Below are positions 19,195 through 27,590 of a DNA stretch of 64,000 nt, piece by piece (positions within the stretch are counted from its first letter, which is position 1; each line of letters opens with the position of its first letter). Made by a program: the position numbers and the translations under genes. The stretch is from Virgisporangium aliadipatigenens. GTDB taxonomy: Bacteria > Actinomycetota > Actinomycetes > Mycobacteriales > Micromonosporaceae. The notes beneath the pieces are model-generated. The model was not told where the DNA came from, made no database searches, and saw nothing but the letters and a program-made list of their open reading frames with translations. The DNA is taken from the NCBI RefSeq assembly GCF_016863615.1, contig NZ_BOPF01000019.1, forward strand, positions 62,001-126,000, read 5' to 3'.

Positions 19195-19899
19195 ATGAGC
19201 ACGCCCACGGTGGAGACCGTGATGACCCGCGACGTGGTGACGGCGCGGCTGGACACCCCGTTCAAGGAACTGGTGGAACTGCTGGCGACCCACCGGATCG
19301 GCGCACTGCCGGTCGTCAACGGCGGACGGGTCGTCGGGGTGGTCTCCCAGACGGACCTGGTGCACAAGCTCGACCTGCCCGTCGACGGCCCCGGGATGCG
19401 CCTGTTCGGCCGGCACCGCGAGGCCCGCATCAAGGCCGCCGGTGACATCGCCGGCGACCTCATGACCACCCCGGCGATCACCGTCACCGCCGGCACCACA
19501 CTGGCCGCGGCCGCCCGGATCATGGACCGCCGCCGGGTGACCCACCTGCCGGTCGTCGACGGCGGGGACCGGCTCGTCGGCATCGTCGCCCGGCACGACC
19601 TGCTCACCCCGTACCGGCGCACCGACGACGACCTCCGCGCGGAGATCCGCCAGGAGATCGTGGAACGCAGCCTGCTGCTCGAACCGACCGACATCGCCGT
19701 CACGGTGGACGACGGCGTCGTCACCCTCACCGGCACCGTCGACCGCCGCTCCACGGCCCGGATCGCGGTGAGCCTCACGCGCGCGTTCGCCGGTGTGGTG
19801 GACGTCGTCGACGGGCTCACGTGGAAGTACGACGACTCGGAGGAGATCCGGCGGCGGTACGGCTTCGACGCCCAGATCGGCCCGGTCGTGCGGTTGTGA
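19195..19899 (+). CDS. CBS-pair plus BON domain protein
   Basis: A 234-residue protein: CBS1 (about 5-65, ETVMTRDVVTARLD to GVVSQTDLVHKL), CBS2 (90-140, GDLMTTPAITVTAG to GIVARHDLLTPY) and BON (145-210, IVERSLLLEPTDIAVTVDDG). CGAGGAGGTAGGACG precedes the ATG. Codons for residues 153-208 (bases 19652-19816) occur a second time, with only four differences, as an isolated fragment at 49078-49242. Cotranscribed with the flavodoxin gene. Probably a nucleotide-sensing membrane-associated protein, by family. Confidence 0.9.
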   Translation: MSTPTVETVMTRDVVTARLDTPFKELVELLATHRIGALPVVNGGRVVGVVSQTDLVHKLDLPVDGPGMRLFGRHREARIKAAGDIAGDLMTTPAITVTAGTTLAAAARIMDRRRVTHLPVVDGGDRLVGIVARHDLLTPYRRTDDDLRAEIRQEIVERSLLLEPTDIAVTVDDGVVTLTGTVDRRSTARIAVSLTRAFAGVVDVVDGLTWKYDDSEEIRRRYGFDAQIGPVVRL

Positions 19900-19910
19900 C
19901 CCTGGAACCG

Positions 19911-19942
19911 GAGCGTGGCGCCCGTCATCGGGCGCCACGCTC
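19911..19942. terminator. Strong bidirectional hairpin
   Basis: A perfect 13-bp stem (GAGCGTGGCGCCC and its complement) with a 6-base loop between the CBS gene and a convergent 2TM gene. Confidence 0.8.
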
Positions 19943-19952
19943 GGTCGTGCGG

Positions 19953-20237
19953 CTACTTGCGCGAAAGCCGGTTCATCTCCCGTTCGATCCGCTCCTCGCT
20001 CGGCCCGGGCGCGGCGTAGACGTCGTAGGCGTGGAAAACCAGGCCCATCCCCCACAGTGCCAACGGGAACATCGGCCAGAAGAACCCGCCCGGCATCGTC
20101 ACCAGCCAGATCACGACCAGCACCGAGTTCATCACCGTGTACACGAAGAAGTGCTGGTGCAGGTCCCGGCGCTTGCGGAGCCGGGTGACCGCCTGCTGGC
20201 GCAGGTCGTCCCGGTCGGCCGGCAGTTCAGTGCTCAT
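19953..20237 (-). CDS. 2TM-domain small membrane protein
   Basis: A 94-residue protein with a basic helical start (RQQAVTRLRKRRDLHQHFFVYTVMNS) followed by two membrane helices (about 33-50 and 56-74), the plan of the 2TM domain family. ATG 20237 is preferred over 20255 because GGGGAGGTACGTG sits just upstream. The function is unknown; members often neighbour two-component or stress genes. A box lies 54 bases ahead. Confidence 0.8.
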   Translation of the reverse strand: MSTELPADRDDLRQQAVTRLRKRRDLHQHFFVYTVMNSVLVVIWLVTMPGGFFWPMFPLALWGMGLVFHAYDVYAAPGPSEERIEREMNRLSRK

Positions 20238-20291
20238 CACGTACCTCCCCTCCACTCCTGTGACGCTCCGCCCGCGGCGCGGCGGCGGCAG

Positions 20292-20305
20292 GGGTCCTCC
20301 GTCCC
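20292..20305. promoter_or_regulatory. DosR-like box
   Basis: gggtcctccgtccc matches GGGNCNNNNGNCCC but has a GC-rich centre; 54 bases ahead of the 2TM gene. Confidence 0.5.
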
Positions 20306-20325
20306 CTGTGCCCGGGTCGAGCGGC

Positions 20326-21507
20326 CTACCAGCGCAGAACGGCGGCCGCCCCGTCCGCCTCCGCCAGCGGGCCGGCGTCGGCGGCGTCGAGCAGCGTGAC
20401 GGCCGCGCCCTGCCGGAGCGCCGCGACTATCATCCGTTCGCCGAGATGGGCATCGGGGCGCAACGCCGCCTCCGGCACACCCGGCACCGCAACGAACTCC
20501 GGATACAGCGCCCCGTCCGGACCGCTGCGCCCGCGCCACTCCCGATCGGCGGCCAGCAGCAGGTGCCGCACCTGCCCCTGGGCCAGCGCGGTGAGCACGT
20601 CGGCGAGGCCCAGGGCGCCGGCGCCCCCGGCGTGCGCGGCGCTCACCGCGTTCTCGACGAGGGAGCGGACGACGCCGCGGCGGCCGGCACGCAGGTGGGA
20701 TGCGACCGCCGCGTACACCTCCGCCGCCGAGAGCCCGGCCAGTTGACGGGGCACCGACACCGTGTGCGCGGCCACCTCCAGCGGGAGCCGGGCCGTCAGC
20801 TCCCTGACCTTCACGGGTTCCCCGCAGACGACGAGCCGCTCCCAGCCCAGTTCCGTCGCGCGGCCGGCGACCGTGTCCGCCGCGCCGTGCAGGAAGCGGC
20901 CGAGGTGGTCCGCGGCGTGCTGCGCGGCGACGTCGTGAGCGGCGACGCCGTGCGATGTCGTGGACGTGTGTGAGGCGTCGAGGTGTTCGACCGCGCGCGG
21001 GGTGTACACCACGAGTTCGACGTCGGTGGCGTGATCGAGCCGCACGTCGATCAGGCGGACACCGCGGCCGTCGACGGTCACCACGCCGGCGGGCGGGAAC
21101 GCGCTGAGCGCCGCGACGAGCGGTCGCAGGTGTGCCGCCGGCCCGAGTTCGACGAACTCCCCGAGAAGTGCCTGGGTCGCGAGCCGTCGCACCGGGCCGC
21201 CGTTCAGCGGCACGAACAGGGCCCGTCCGCGGCCGGTGCGCGTGGTGTCGATCAGCGCCTTCAGTTCACCCTCCACATCGGACAGTCGTTCGGCGAGCAG
21301 CGCGGCCCGGTCGGCATCACCCTCCCTGGCCAGCCGCCGTTCGAGTGCGACGAGTTCGTTGACGATGCGGACCTGCCAGGCGGGGACGGCGGAACCGGTG
21401 CCCGGATCGGCCGTCGCGTACACCGACAGCACACCGGCCGGATCGGTCAGCTCGGCGAGTTCGCGCAGCACCCGGCAATCGACCAGATTCCTCGCATCAG
21501 TTGTCAT
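20326..21507 (-). CDS. eRF1-family ribosome-associated protein (Rv2629-like, baeRF type)
   Basis: A 393-residue protein similar in plan to Rv2629, a DosR-regulon member. It has an N-terminal region with VLSVYATADPGTG and a middle alpha/beta domain with FVPLNGGPVRRLATQALLGEFVELGPAAHLRPL. The C-terminal part (ERLVVCGEPVKVRELTARL, then RHLLLAADREWRGRS) has the archaeal/bacterial eRF1 domain-3 look. These bacterial eRF1-like proteins are thought to act on ribosomes or peptidyl-tRNA. There is no clear ribosome binding site at ATG 21507, so it may be leaderless or the start may differ. Divergent from the P-type ATPase with a shared box. Confidence 0.75.
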   Translation of the reverse strand: MTTDARNLVDCRVLRELAELTDPAGVLSVYATADPGTGSAVPAWQVRIVNELVALERRLAREGDADRAALLAERLSDVEGELKALIDTTRTGRGRALFVPLNGGPVRRLATQALLGEFVELGPAAHLRPLVAALSAFPPAGVVTVDGRGVRLIDVRLDHATDVELVVYTPRAVEHLDASHTSTTSHGVAAHDVAAQHAADHLGRFLHGAADTVAGRATELGWERLVVCGEPVKVRELTARLPLEVAAHTVSVPRQLAGLSAAEVYAAVASHLRAGRRGVVRSLVENAVSAAHAGGAGALGLADVLTALAQGQVRHLLLAADREWRGRSGPDGALYPEFVAVPGVPEAALRPDAHLGERMIVAALRQGAAVTLLDAADAGPLAEADGAAAVLRW

Positions 21508-21542
21508 TGCGCCAGCGTGTCGCCGGATCCGGAGGACGGTCA

Positions 21543-21556
21543 GGGCACAAGGACCC
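21543..21556. promoter_or_regulatory. DosR-like box, one mismatch
   Basis: gggcacaaggaccc (position 5 is A), 35 bases ahead of the minus gene and 82 ahead of the P-type ATPase. Confidence 0.5.
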
Positions 21557-21638
21557 GGCCGCGCGGGACCGCACGCCTCTGCCCGCGCCGCCGTCGGCGG
21601 AGCACTCTCGGCTGGACAAGCCTGCGGAAGGGTCAGCG

Positions 21639-24188
21639 ATGGCGAGCGATCTCCGGACTCACACGGCAGACCGAGGCCTCTCCGAGGCGCAGGCGCAAAG
21701 CCGCCTCGAAGTCGACGGGCCCAACGCGCTGCCCGCCGCGCCGCACGTTCCTGCGTGGCGCCGCGTATCGGCACAACTGCGCGACCCGCTCATCCTGGTC
21801 CTGTTGGTCGCCATCGCGCTGACCGTCGCCACCGGCGACTGGACGGACGCGGCGGTCATCGCCCTCGTGATCGTCGTCAACACCTCGGTCGGCGTCGCCC
21901 AGGAGATCAAGGCGGACCGCGCCATCGCCGCCCTCGCCGGGCTGACCGCACCGGAGGCACGCGTCCTGCGCGACGGCGGGCAGCGGCTCGTACCGGCGGC
22001 CGAGGTAGTCGTGGGAGACGTCCTGGTCCTGGCCGAGGGCGACATCGTCGCGGCCGACGCCACCGTCGCCGCGGGGGCCGCGCTGCTGGTCGACGAGGCC
22101 GCGCTCACCGGGGAGTCGGTGCCGGTCGACAAGGATGCCGGCGACACGGTTTCCGCCGGCACCGTCGTCGTGCGCGGCCGCGGTGTCGCCGAGGTGGTCG
22201 CGACCGGTGCGGCGAGCGCCATGGGGCGTATCGCGGCGCTGATGTCGACCCGGTCGCAACGCACACCCCTGCAGCGCCGGTTGATGGGCGTCGGCCGGGC
22301 ACTGGCCGTCGTCGCCGTGGTGCTGTGCACGGTCGTGCTCGTCCTGGGGCTGCTGCGCGGCGAGTCCGTGGAACTGATGGCCGTCACGGCGATCAGCCTC
22401 GTGGTGGCGGCCGTTCCGGAGTCGCTGCCGGCCGTGGTGACGCTGGCGCTGGCGCTGGGCGCGCGCCGGATGGCCGCCCGACGCGCCCTCGTGCGGCGGC
22501 TTCCTGCGGTGGAGACGCTCGGATCGGTGACGGTGCTCGCCACCGACAAGACGGGCACGCTGACCGAGGGAAGCATGGCCGTCCGTCTACTGTGGACACC
22601 CGTCGGCGAGGGCGTGGTCGACGGCAACGGATACGCGCCGCACGGCACGGTCCGCCGGGCCGGCCGGCCGGTCAACTGCGACGGCGCGCCGGACCTCGCC
22701 GGGCTGCTCCGCGCCGCACTGTTGTGCAGCGACGCGGAGCTGCGGGCGCCAGATACTCCCGAGGCGGCGTGGACGGCCCTCGGCGACCCCACCGAGGCGG
22801 CGCTCGTCGCGGCCGCCCCCAAGCTGGGGCTGGCGCCGGGAGAGGTCAGGGCGTCGCTGCCCCGCATCGACGAACGCCCGTTCGACAGCGTCAGTAAGAG
22901 AATGACCACCGTCCACCGGAGACCGGATGGCGGCGTCCGGGTGATCTGCAAGGGCGCCCCGGAGGTCCTGCTGCACCCGCGCCTCCTCTACGAGCCCACG
23001 GACCTGATCGAACTCGCGACCGCGAAGGCAGACGAGCTCGCCACCCACGGATACCGCGTCCTGGCCGTCACCGCCGCCGACCACGACACCGACGCCCGTT
23101 CGCAGGACTGGGACGCGGAACTGCGGCTGGTCGGCCTGATCGGCATCCAGGACCCGGCCCGCCCGGCGGCCGCCGGCACGATCGCGGCCTGCCGGGACGC
23201 CGGCATCACCCCGGTCCTCATCACCGGCGACCATCCGGCGACCGCCCGGGCCGTCGCGGTCGACGCCGGCGTCATCCCCGCCGACGGCGAGGTCGTCGAC
23301 TGCCGCCGCCTGGTCGCGGCCGGGGAGGACGGCATGCGGCGCGCGCGGGTGTTCGCCCGCGCCACCCCGGAGCAGAAGCTCGACATCATCTCGGCCCGGC
23401 AGCGGGCGGGCGACATCGTCGCGATGACCGGCGACGGTGTGAACGACGGGCCCGCGCTGCGCCGCGCCGACATCGGTGTCGCGATGGGCAAGCGGGGCAC
23501 CGAGGTCGCCCGCCAGGCCGCCGATCTCGTGCTCGCCGACGACGACCTCGGGACGCTGGTCGCCGCCGCGGAGGAGGGCCGGCGGGTCTACGCCAACATC
23601 CGCCGGTTCCTGCTCTACGCCCTGTCGGGCGGCGCCGCCGAGATCGCCGTCATGCTCGCCGGGCCGTTCCTGGGGCTGCCGCTGGTGCTGCTGCCGGCGC
23701 AGATCCTCTGGGTCAACCTGCTCACCCACGGGCTGCCGGGCGTGGCGATGGGCGGCGAACCCGCCCCGCCGGACGTGATGCGGAACCCGCCCCGCCCGCC
23801 CGCCGAGTCCGTGCTGGGCGCCGGGCTGTGGCAACGGGTGCTGCGGGTGGGCGCCGTCATCGCCGCGCTCACCCTCGGCGTGGCCGTGTGGGCGGAGGCG
23901 ACCGGGCGGCCGTGGCAGAGCATGGCGTTCTTCACCCTGGGTGCCACGCAGCTCGCCGTCGCGCTCGGCTCCCGGGCCCGTCCGGGCAGCCGCACCAACC
24001 CGATGCTCCCGGTCGCCGTCGCCGGCGCCCTGGCGTTGCAGCTCGCGGGTCTGTACGCGCCGGTGCTCAACGACCTGCTCGGCACGGTGCCGGTCGCGCT
24101 TCCCGACCTGTTGGTCGTGGGTGTCCTGTCCGGGCTCGGCTACGCCGCGATCCGGCTGGACCGATTGGTCCGTCGGTCGTCGTCGTGA
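21639..24188 (+). CDS. ctpF: P2-type cation-transporting ATPase (CtpF-like)
   Basis: An 849-residue P-type ATPase. It has the actuator motif LTGESVPVDKDAG, the TM4 ion-site motif PESLP, the phosphorylated Asp in DKTGTLTEG at about residue 303, KGAPEVLL in the nucleotide domain, TGDGVNDGPALRRADIG at the hinge, and a C-terminal membrane block with LWVNLLTHGLPGVAMGGEP. The PESLP and the N-terminal cation-ATPase domain point to Ca2+/Na+-type P2 pumps. Mycobacterial CtpF (Rv1997) is a DosR-regulon Ca2+ pump, so export of Ca2+ is the best guess. GGAAGGG lies ahead of ATG 21639. Monocistronic as far as seen. Confidence 0.9.
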   Translation: MASDLRTHTADRGLSEAQAQSRLEVDGPNALPAAPHVPAWRRVSAQLRDPLILVLLVAIALTVATGDWTDAAVIALVIVVNTSVGVAQEIKADRAIAALAGLTAPEARVLRDGGQRLVPAAEVVVGDVLVLAEGDIVAADATVAAGAALLVDEAALTGESVPVDKDAGDTVSAGTVVVRGRGVAEVVATGAASAMGRIAALMSTRSQRTPLQRRLMGVGRALAVVAVVLCTVVLVLGLLRGESVELMAVTAISLVVAAVPESLPAVVTLALALGARRMAARRALVRRLPAVETLGSVTVLATDKTGTLTEGSMAVRLLWTPVGEGVVDGNGYAPHGTVRRAGRPVNCDGAPDLAGLLRAALLCSDAELRAPDTPEAAWTALGDPTEAALVAAAPKLGLAPGEVRASLPRIDERPFDSVSKRMTTVHRRPDGGVRVICKGAPEVLLHPRLLYEPTDLIELATAKADELATHGYRVLAVTAADHDTDARSQDWDAELRLVGLIGIQDPARPAAAGTIAACRDAGITPVLITGDHPATARAVAVDAGVIPADGEVVDCRRLVAAGEDGMRRARVFARATPEQKLDIISARQRAGDIVAMTGDGVNDGPALRRADIGVAMGKRGTEVARQAADLVLADDDLGTLVAAAEEGRRVYANIRRFLLYALSGGAAEIAVMLAGPFLGLPLVLLPAQILWVNLLTHGLPGVAMGGEPAPPDVMRNPPRPPAESVLGAGLWQRVLRVGAVIAALTLGVAVWAEATGRPWQSMAFFTLGATQLAVALGSRARPGSRTNPMLPVAVAGALALQLAGLYAPVLNDLLGTVPVALPDLLVVGVLSGLGYAAIRLDRLVRRSSS

Positions 24189-24373
24189 ACTCGTAACCGC
24201 CCGAAGCGGAACTCGTCCCGACGACCACGCCGTGCGCGTCGACGGCCAGGGCGCTCGCCGTGCCGGAGAGCGGGACCGCCGTATCGTTCTTCGCCGACGC
24301 CCGCCCCGGTCGCATCGGAAGGGAGCCCCGCCGACCGGGCGGAAGGCCGCCGGCCGGCGGGGTGACCGGAGTG

Positions 24374-25198
24374 CTACGGCTCCAGGGAGATCGGGACGGA
24401 GTCGCTCTGCCCGACCGGTTGCTCGGTGCGACCGCACGGGTCGAAGATCTTCACGAACCGCACCGAGGGGAACTGCTTGAGCGTCGGCATGATCTCGTTC
24501 GCGATCGAGACGGTCGAGCCGTCGCAGGCGCACCCGTCGGTCAGGATCACCCGGGCGACGCCGTCCTCGATCGTCACGCCGGCGAAGCCACCGGCGTGCG
24601 AGTCGACGAAGCGCAGCCCGGCTTTGCGTTCGTCCTCCGTCGGGCCGGCGAACAGCCGCTGCAACGCGCCCCGCGAGGTGGCCGGCGGGATCACCGGCCG
24701 GCTCACCGACCGGGACCGCTGCTGCGCGGCGTCGTCGACGAAGTACACCTGCACCGGCACCGTGCGCGCCGGCCGGTCGACGTCGATGACGATCCGGCTC
24801 GGCACCAGCAACGTGGTGACCCGGAACGCCGTCGCCTGCGCCAGCCCGACCACGAACGTCAGCACCGCCTCGTAGTCGCCGGCGGCGTTGACCTGGATGA
24901 GGTTCGGCAGCGAGAACGTGCGCCGCTCCGGCCCGAAGGTACCGACGAGCCCGTCGCCGTGACCCGTCGCCGGGTAGAACGTCACCCGCAGGAACGCATC
25001 ACCGGCGGTCGGCTCCGGCGCGCCGGAGCCGTCGGCGACCACCTGCGACACGAAGCGCACCTCGTTGTCGAACGGCGGCGGGCCGTCGAACTCGAACACG
25101 AGCCGGTCGAACGTGCCGTGGTCGGCGGCGCGCACGTCGACCAGTGTGGACACGACGGGCGGCGCCGCGTCGTCGCACAGGACCGGAATCTGCACCAT
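24374..25198 (-). CDS. AMIN-like plus GerMN domain protein without signal peptide
   Basis: A 274-residue protein with an AMIN-like beta domain (about 10-145: DVRAADHGTFDRLVFEF, FRVTTLLVPSRIVIDV) and a C-terminal GerMN domain (175-270: SRGALQRLFAGPTEDERKAG, GVTIEDGVARVILTDG, FPSVRFVKIFDPCG). Homologues with this pairing are usually exported lipoproteins. This one begins MVQIPVLCDD without a hydrophobic signal sequence or lipobox, so it looks cytoplasmic or uses another route. GGAGGGGG precedes the ATG. It lies 19 bases downstream of the SPFH gene in one operon. Confidence 0.75.
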   Translation of the reverse strand: MVQIPVLCDDAAPPVVSTLVDVRAADHGTFDRLVFEFDGPPPFDNEVRFVSQVVADGSGAPEPTAGDAFLRVTFYPATGHGDGLVGTFGPERRTFSLPNLIQVNAAGDYEAVLTFVVGLAQATAFRVTTLLVPSRIVIDVDRPARTVPVQVYFVDDAAQQRSRSVSRPVIPPATSRGALQRLFAGPTEDERKAGLRFVDSHAGGFAGVTIEDGVARVILTDGCACDGSTVSIANEIMPTLKQFPSVRFVKIFDPCGRTEQPVGQSDSVPISLEP

Positions 25199-25217
25199 GG
25201 CTGTCCACCCCCTCCGC

Positions 25218-26033
25218 TCAGCTCAACGCGCGCAGGTCATCGGGCACCGTCGGCGCCTGCTCGGCCGCCTTCGCCTCGGTCAACTGCGCGAAGAAGCGCA
25301 GCAGTTCCACCGGGAACGGCATGACGAGCGTGCTGTTCTTCTCCGCCGCGACGTCCACCACGGTCTGCAACAGCCGCAGCTGGAACGCCCCCGGAGTGGC
25401 CGCCATCGCGCGGGAGGCGTCGGCCAGCCGGCGTGACGCCTGGTACTCGCCGTCGGCGGCGATGACGCGGGCGCGACGTTCCCGTTCCGCCTCGGCCTGC
25501 CGGGACATCGAACGCTTCATCGAGTCCGGCAGCGCGACGTCCTTCACCTCGACCCGTTCGATCAGAACGCCCCACGGCTTCTCGGTGGGTGCGTCGATCG
25601 CGGCCTTGAGCTCGGTGTTGATCCGCTCCCGGTCGCTGAGCAGGGTGTCCAGGTCGGCCCGGCCGATGACCGAACGCAGCGACGTCTGTGCCACCTGGAG
25701 GACGGCGCGCCCGTAGTCGCGCACGTTCACCAGCGCCTTGATCGGGTCGACGACGCGGAAGTAGACGACGGCGTCGACCGTCAGGGTCACGTTGTCCCTG
25801 GTGATCGCCCCCTGTGCCGGCACCGGCATCACGACCGTCTGCATGGTCACCTTCGCCATCCGGTCGACGATCGGGATGATCACCCGGAGTCCGGGCTGCC
25901 GCACCTTCTCCAGCACCCGGCCGAACCGGAACACGATGCCGCGCTGGTACTGCTGCACCAGCCGCAGGCTCGCCATCGCCGTCAGCAGCAGCACACTCAG
26001 CACGACGACCGTCCACGCGAGTGGGGTACTCAT
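25218..26033 (-). CDS. SPFH/stomatin-like membrane protein
   Basis: A 271-residue protein with an N-terminal membrane helix (about 6-25) followed by a Band-7/SPFH domain (VQQYQRGIVFRFGRVLEKVRQPG, then ITRDNVTLTVDAVVYFRVVDP) and a charged helical C-terminal part (RQAEAERERRARVIAADGEYQA). Such proteins form oligomeric membrane scaffolds that affect proteases or membrane order. ATG 26033 is used because GGAGGCGGCC is adjacent; an alternative Met is four codons earlier. No NfeD partner is next to it. Divergent from a USP with a perfect box between them. Confidence 0.88.
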   Translation of the reverse strand: MSTPLAWTVVVLSVLLLTAMASLRLVQQYQRGIVFRFGRVLEKVRQPGLRVIIPIVDRMAKVTMQTVVMPVPAQGAITRDNVTLTVDAVVYFRVVDPIKALVNVRDYGRAVLQVAQTSLRSVIGRADLDTLLSDRERINTELKAAIDAPTEKPWGVLIERVEVKDVALPDSMKRSMSRQAEAERERRARVIAADGEYQASRRLADASRAMAATPGAFQLRLLQTVVDVAAEKNSTLVMPFPVELLRFFAQLTEAKAAEQAPTVPDDLRALS

Positions 26034-26108
26034 GGCCGCCTCCATTCGTCATGAGACGTCGACACATGTCGACATCCGTAGCGTCCATCCGCCGGCAGCG
26101 CGGGTGCG

Positions 26109-26122
26109 GGGCCGAAGGTCCC
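26109..26122. promoter_or_regulatory. DosR-like box
   Basis: gggccgaaggtccc, an exact core match identical to the site at 45196. It lies between the divergent SPFH gene (75 bases) and USP (90 bases). Confidence 0.75.
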
Positions 26123-26130
26123 CGGGACAG

Positions 26131-26144
26131 GTGCCGACCGGCCC
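26131..26144. promoter_or_regulatory. Second DosR-like box, one mismatch
   Basis: gtgccgaccggccc, eight bases beyond the perfect site and 68 ahead of the USP; possibly a cooperative secondary site. Confidence 0.35.
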
Positions 26145-26212
26145 TGAGGCCGACGACCGCATCCGCGACACCCTGAACCATCACCGCTCCTGCGCAACCC
26201 CGGGAGGACGTC

Positions 26213-27046
26213 ATGGCCGAGACCGAGATCGTCGTCGGGGTGGACGGTTCCGTGCCGAGCCTGAGCGCGCTGCGCCTCGCCGCGGCGGAGGCCGAACGGC
26301 ACCGCTCCCGGCTGCGCGTGATCACCGCCTACGGTCGGGATCCGCGCACCGCACGGGAAGTGCGCCAGCACTACACCGGTGTGGTCTCCGACGCCCTCCG
26401 GGAGATCCGCATCATCGCGCCGGGCGTGTCCGTTGCCGGGCAGGCCGTCGAGGGCGACCCGACGCACGTGCTGCTGCGGGCCGCGCGCGGCGCCCGGATG
26501 CTCGTCGTGGGCAGCCGCGGCGGCGGCGGGTTCCGCGATCTCCTGCTCGGCTCGGTGAGCCAACGGGTCGCGACGCACGCCACGGTTCCGGTCCTGGTCG
26601 TGCGCGGCGGCCCGAACACCGTCGGCCGGAAGGTCGTCGTCGGGGTGGACCGCTCCGCGGGCAGCAGCCTCGTGCTGGACGCGGCGTTCGAGGAGGCGGC
26701 GGCGCGCGGGGTGGCGCTGCACGCGGTGCGCGCGTACGGCTTCCCGGTGCCACCGATCCCGGCCGCCATCACCCCGTTGCCGTACGACCCGCCCGTCGTC
26801 CGCCGTCACGAGTGCGAGGGCCTGCGGGAAACGCTGGCGCCGTGGCGGGAGAAGTTCCCCGAGGTCGCGATCCTCAGTACGGTCAGCCAGGCGGGTCCGG
26901 CCCGGATCCTCATGGAACTCTCGGCCGGTGCCGGCGTCGTGGTCGTCGGCTCGCACGGTCACAGCGCCGTCGTCGGCACCCTGCTCGGCTCCGTCGGCCT
27001 CCAACTCCTGCACCATGCCGCGTGCCCCGTCCTGATCGCCCGTTGA
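26213..27046 (+). CDS. Universal stress protein, tandem UspA domains
   Basis: A 277-residue tandem USP with both ATP loops intact: GSRGGGGFRDLLLGSVS in domain 1 and GSHGHSAVVGTLLGSVG in domain 2. The strands start EIVVGVDGSVPS and VVVGVDRSAGSS. GGGAGGACGTC precedes the ATG. It stands alone under the divergent box region and ends 12 bases from the convergent GNAT gene. Confidence 0.93.
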   Translation: MAETEIVVGVDGSVPSLSALRLAAAEAERHRSRLRVITAYGRDPRTAREVRQHYTGVVSDALREIRIIAPGVSVAGQAVEGDPTHVLLRAARGARMLVVGSRGGGGFRDLLLGSVSQRVATHATVPVLVVRGGPNTVGRKVVVGVDRSAGSSLVLDAAFEEAAARGVALHAVRAYGFPVPPIPAAITPLPYDPPVVRRHECEGLRETLAPWREKFPEVAILSTVSQAGPARILMELSAGAGVVVVGSHGHSAVVGTLLGSVGLQLLHHAACPVLIAR

Positions 27047-27058
27047 GGACAGCCGGCC

Positions 27059-27427
27059 TCACCGCCGCGGGGCGAGGTCGACGATCCTGCGGTCCAGCAG
27101 GGTGGCGATGCCCGCGCCGTGGTACCGGTCGTCGACGAGGACATGCGTGTGCGCCCGGTCCGGGCACTGCGCCCGCACCGCGACCGCGACGATGGCACCG
27201 TCGTGCTCGGCGACGAGCGCGACGTGGTCACGACCCGGCGGACGCAGGACGGACAGCAGCACGTCGAACGAGACGGCGGCGGCGCCGAACACGCGCAGGA
27301 ACTCCGGGCTGTCCCGGACCCGCTCGTGCAGCCGGCGCAACGCCGTCAGGTCGCCGTCGCACAGCGGTCGGACGCGCAGCGGCAGGCCACTGCCCGTCAG
27401 GTCCGATTGCTGGTCGACGGCTGCCAT
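27059..27427 (-). CDS. Small GNAT-family acetyltransferase
   Basis: A 122-residue protein starting RVRPLCDGDLTALRRLHERV, with the acetyl-CoA pyrophosphate loop in LVDDRYHGAGIATLLDRRIV near residue 105. The usual R/Q-x-x-G-x-G/A reads Y-H-G-A-G-I-A, a reasonable variant. It is shorter than most GNATs (about 150) and stops soon after motif A, so the final strands are missing or it pairs with another chain. GAGGAGGTGCGTC precedes the ATG. Acetylation target unknown; lysine acetyltransferases often sit beside USPs in mycobacteria. Confidence 0.75.
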   Translation of the reverse strand: MAAVDQQSDLTGSGLPLRVRPLCDGDLTALRRLHERVRDSPEFLRVFGAAAVSFDVLLSVLRPPGRDHVALVAEHDGAIVAVAVRAQCPDRAHTHVLVDDRYHGAGIATLLDRRIVDLAPRR

Positions 27428-27489
27428 GACGCACCTCCTCGTGGGCGCCGTACAGGTCCACTGTCGCCCCCCGCGCCGCCGCGCGCTCA

Positions 27490-27503
27490 GGGCCGTTCGG
27501 CCC
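27490..27503. promoter_or_regulatory. DosR-like box, perfect palindrome
   Basis: gggccgttcggccc, an exact core match between the divergent GNAT (62 bases) and USP (87 bases). Confidence 0.75.
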
Positions 27504-27590
27504 GGCCGACACGGTCGTGACGGCCCTACGCCCGACCGCCGTCCCGCGCGACGCTCGGCCCGGACTCCCGATCCGACCGAGGAGACAGCA

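Noticed and set aside
24067-24315. Minus-strand frame with the phrase SGTASALAVDAHGVVVGTSS between the ATPase and the AMIN/GerMN gene
   Set aside because: It looks faintly like a degraded repeat protein, but no ribosome binding site precedes it, it overlaps the ATPase 3' end, and no family pattern holds over more than about 20 residues.
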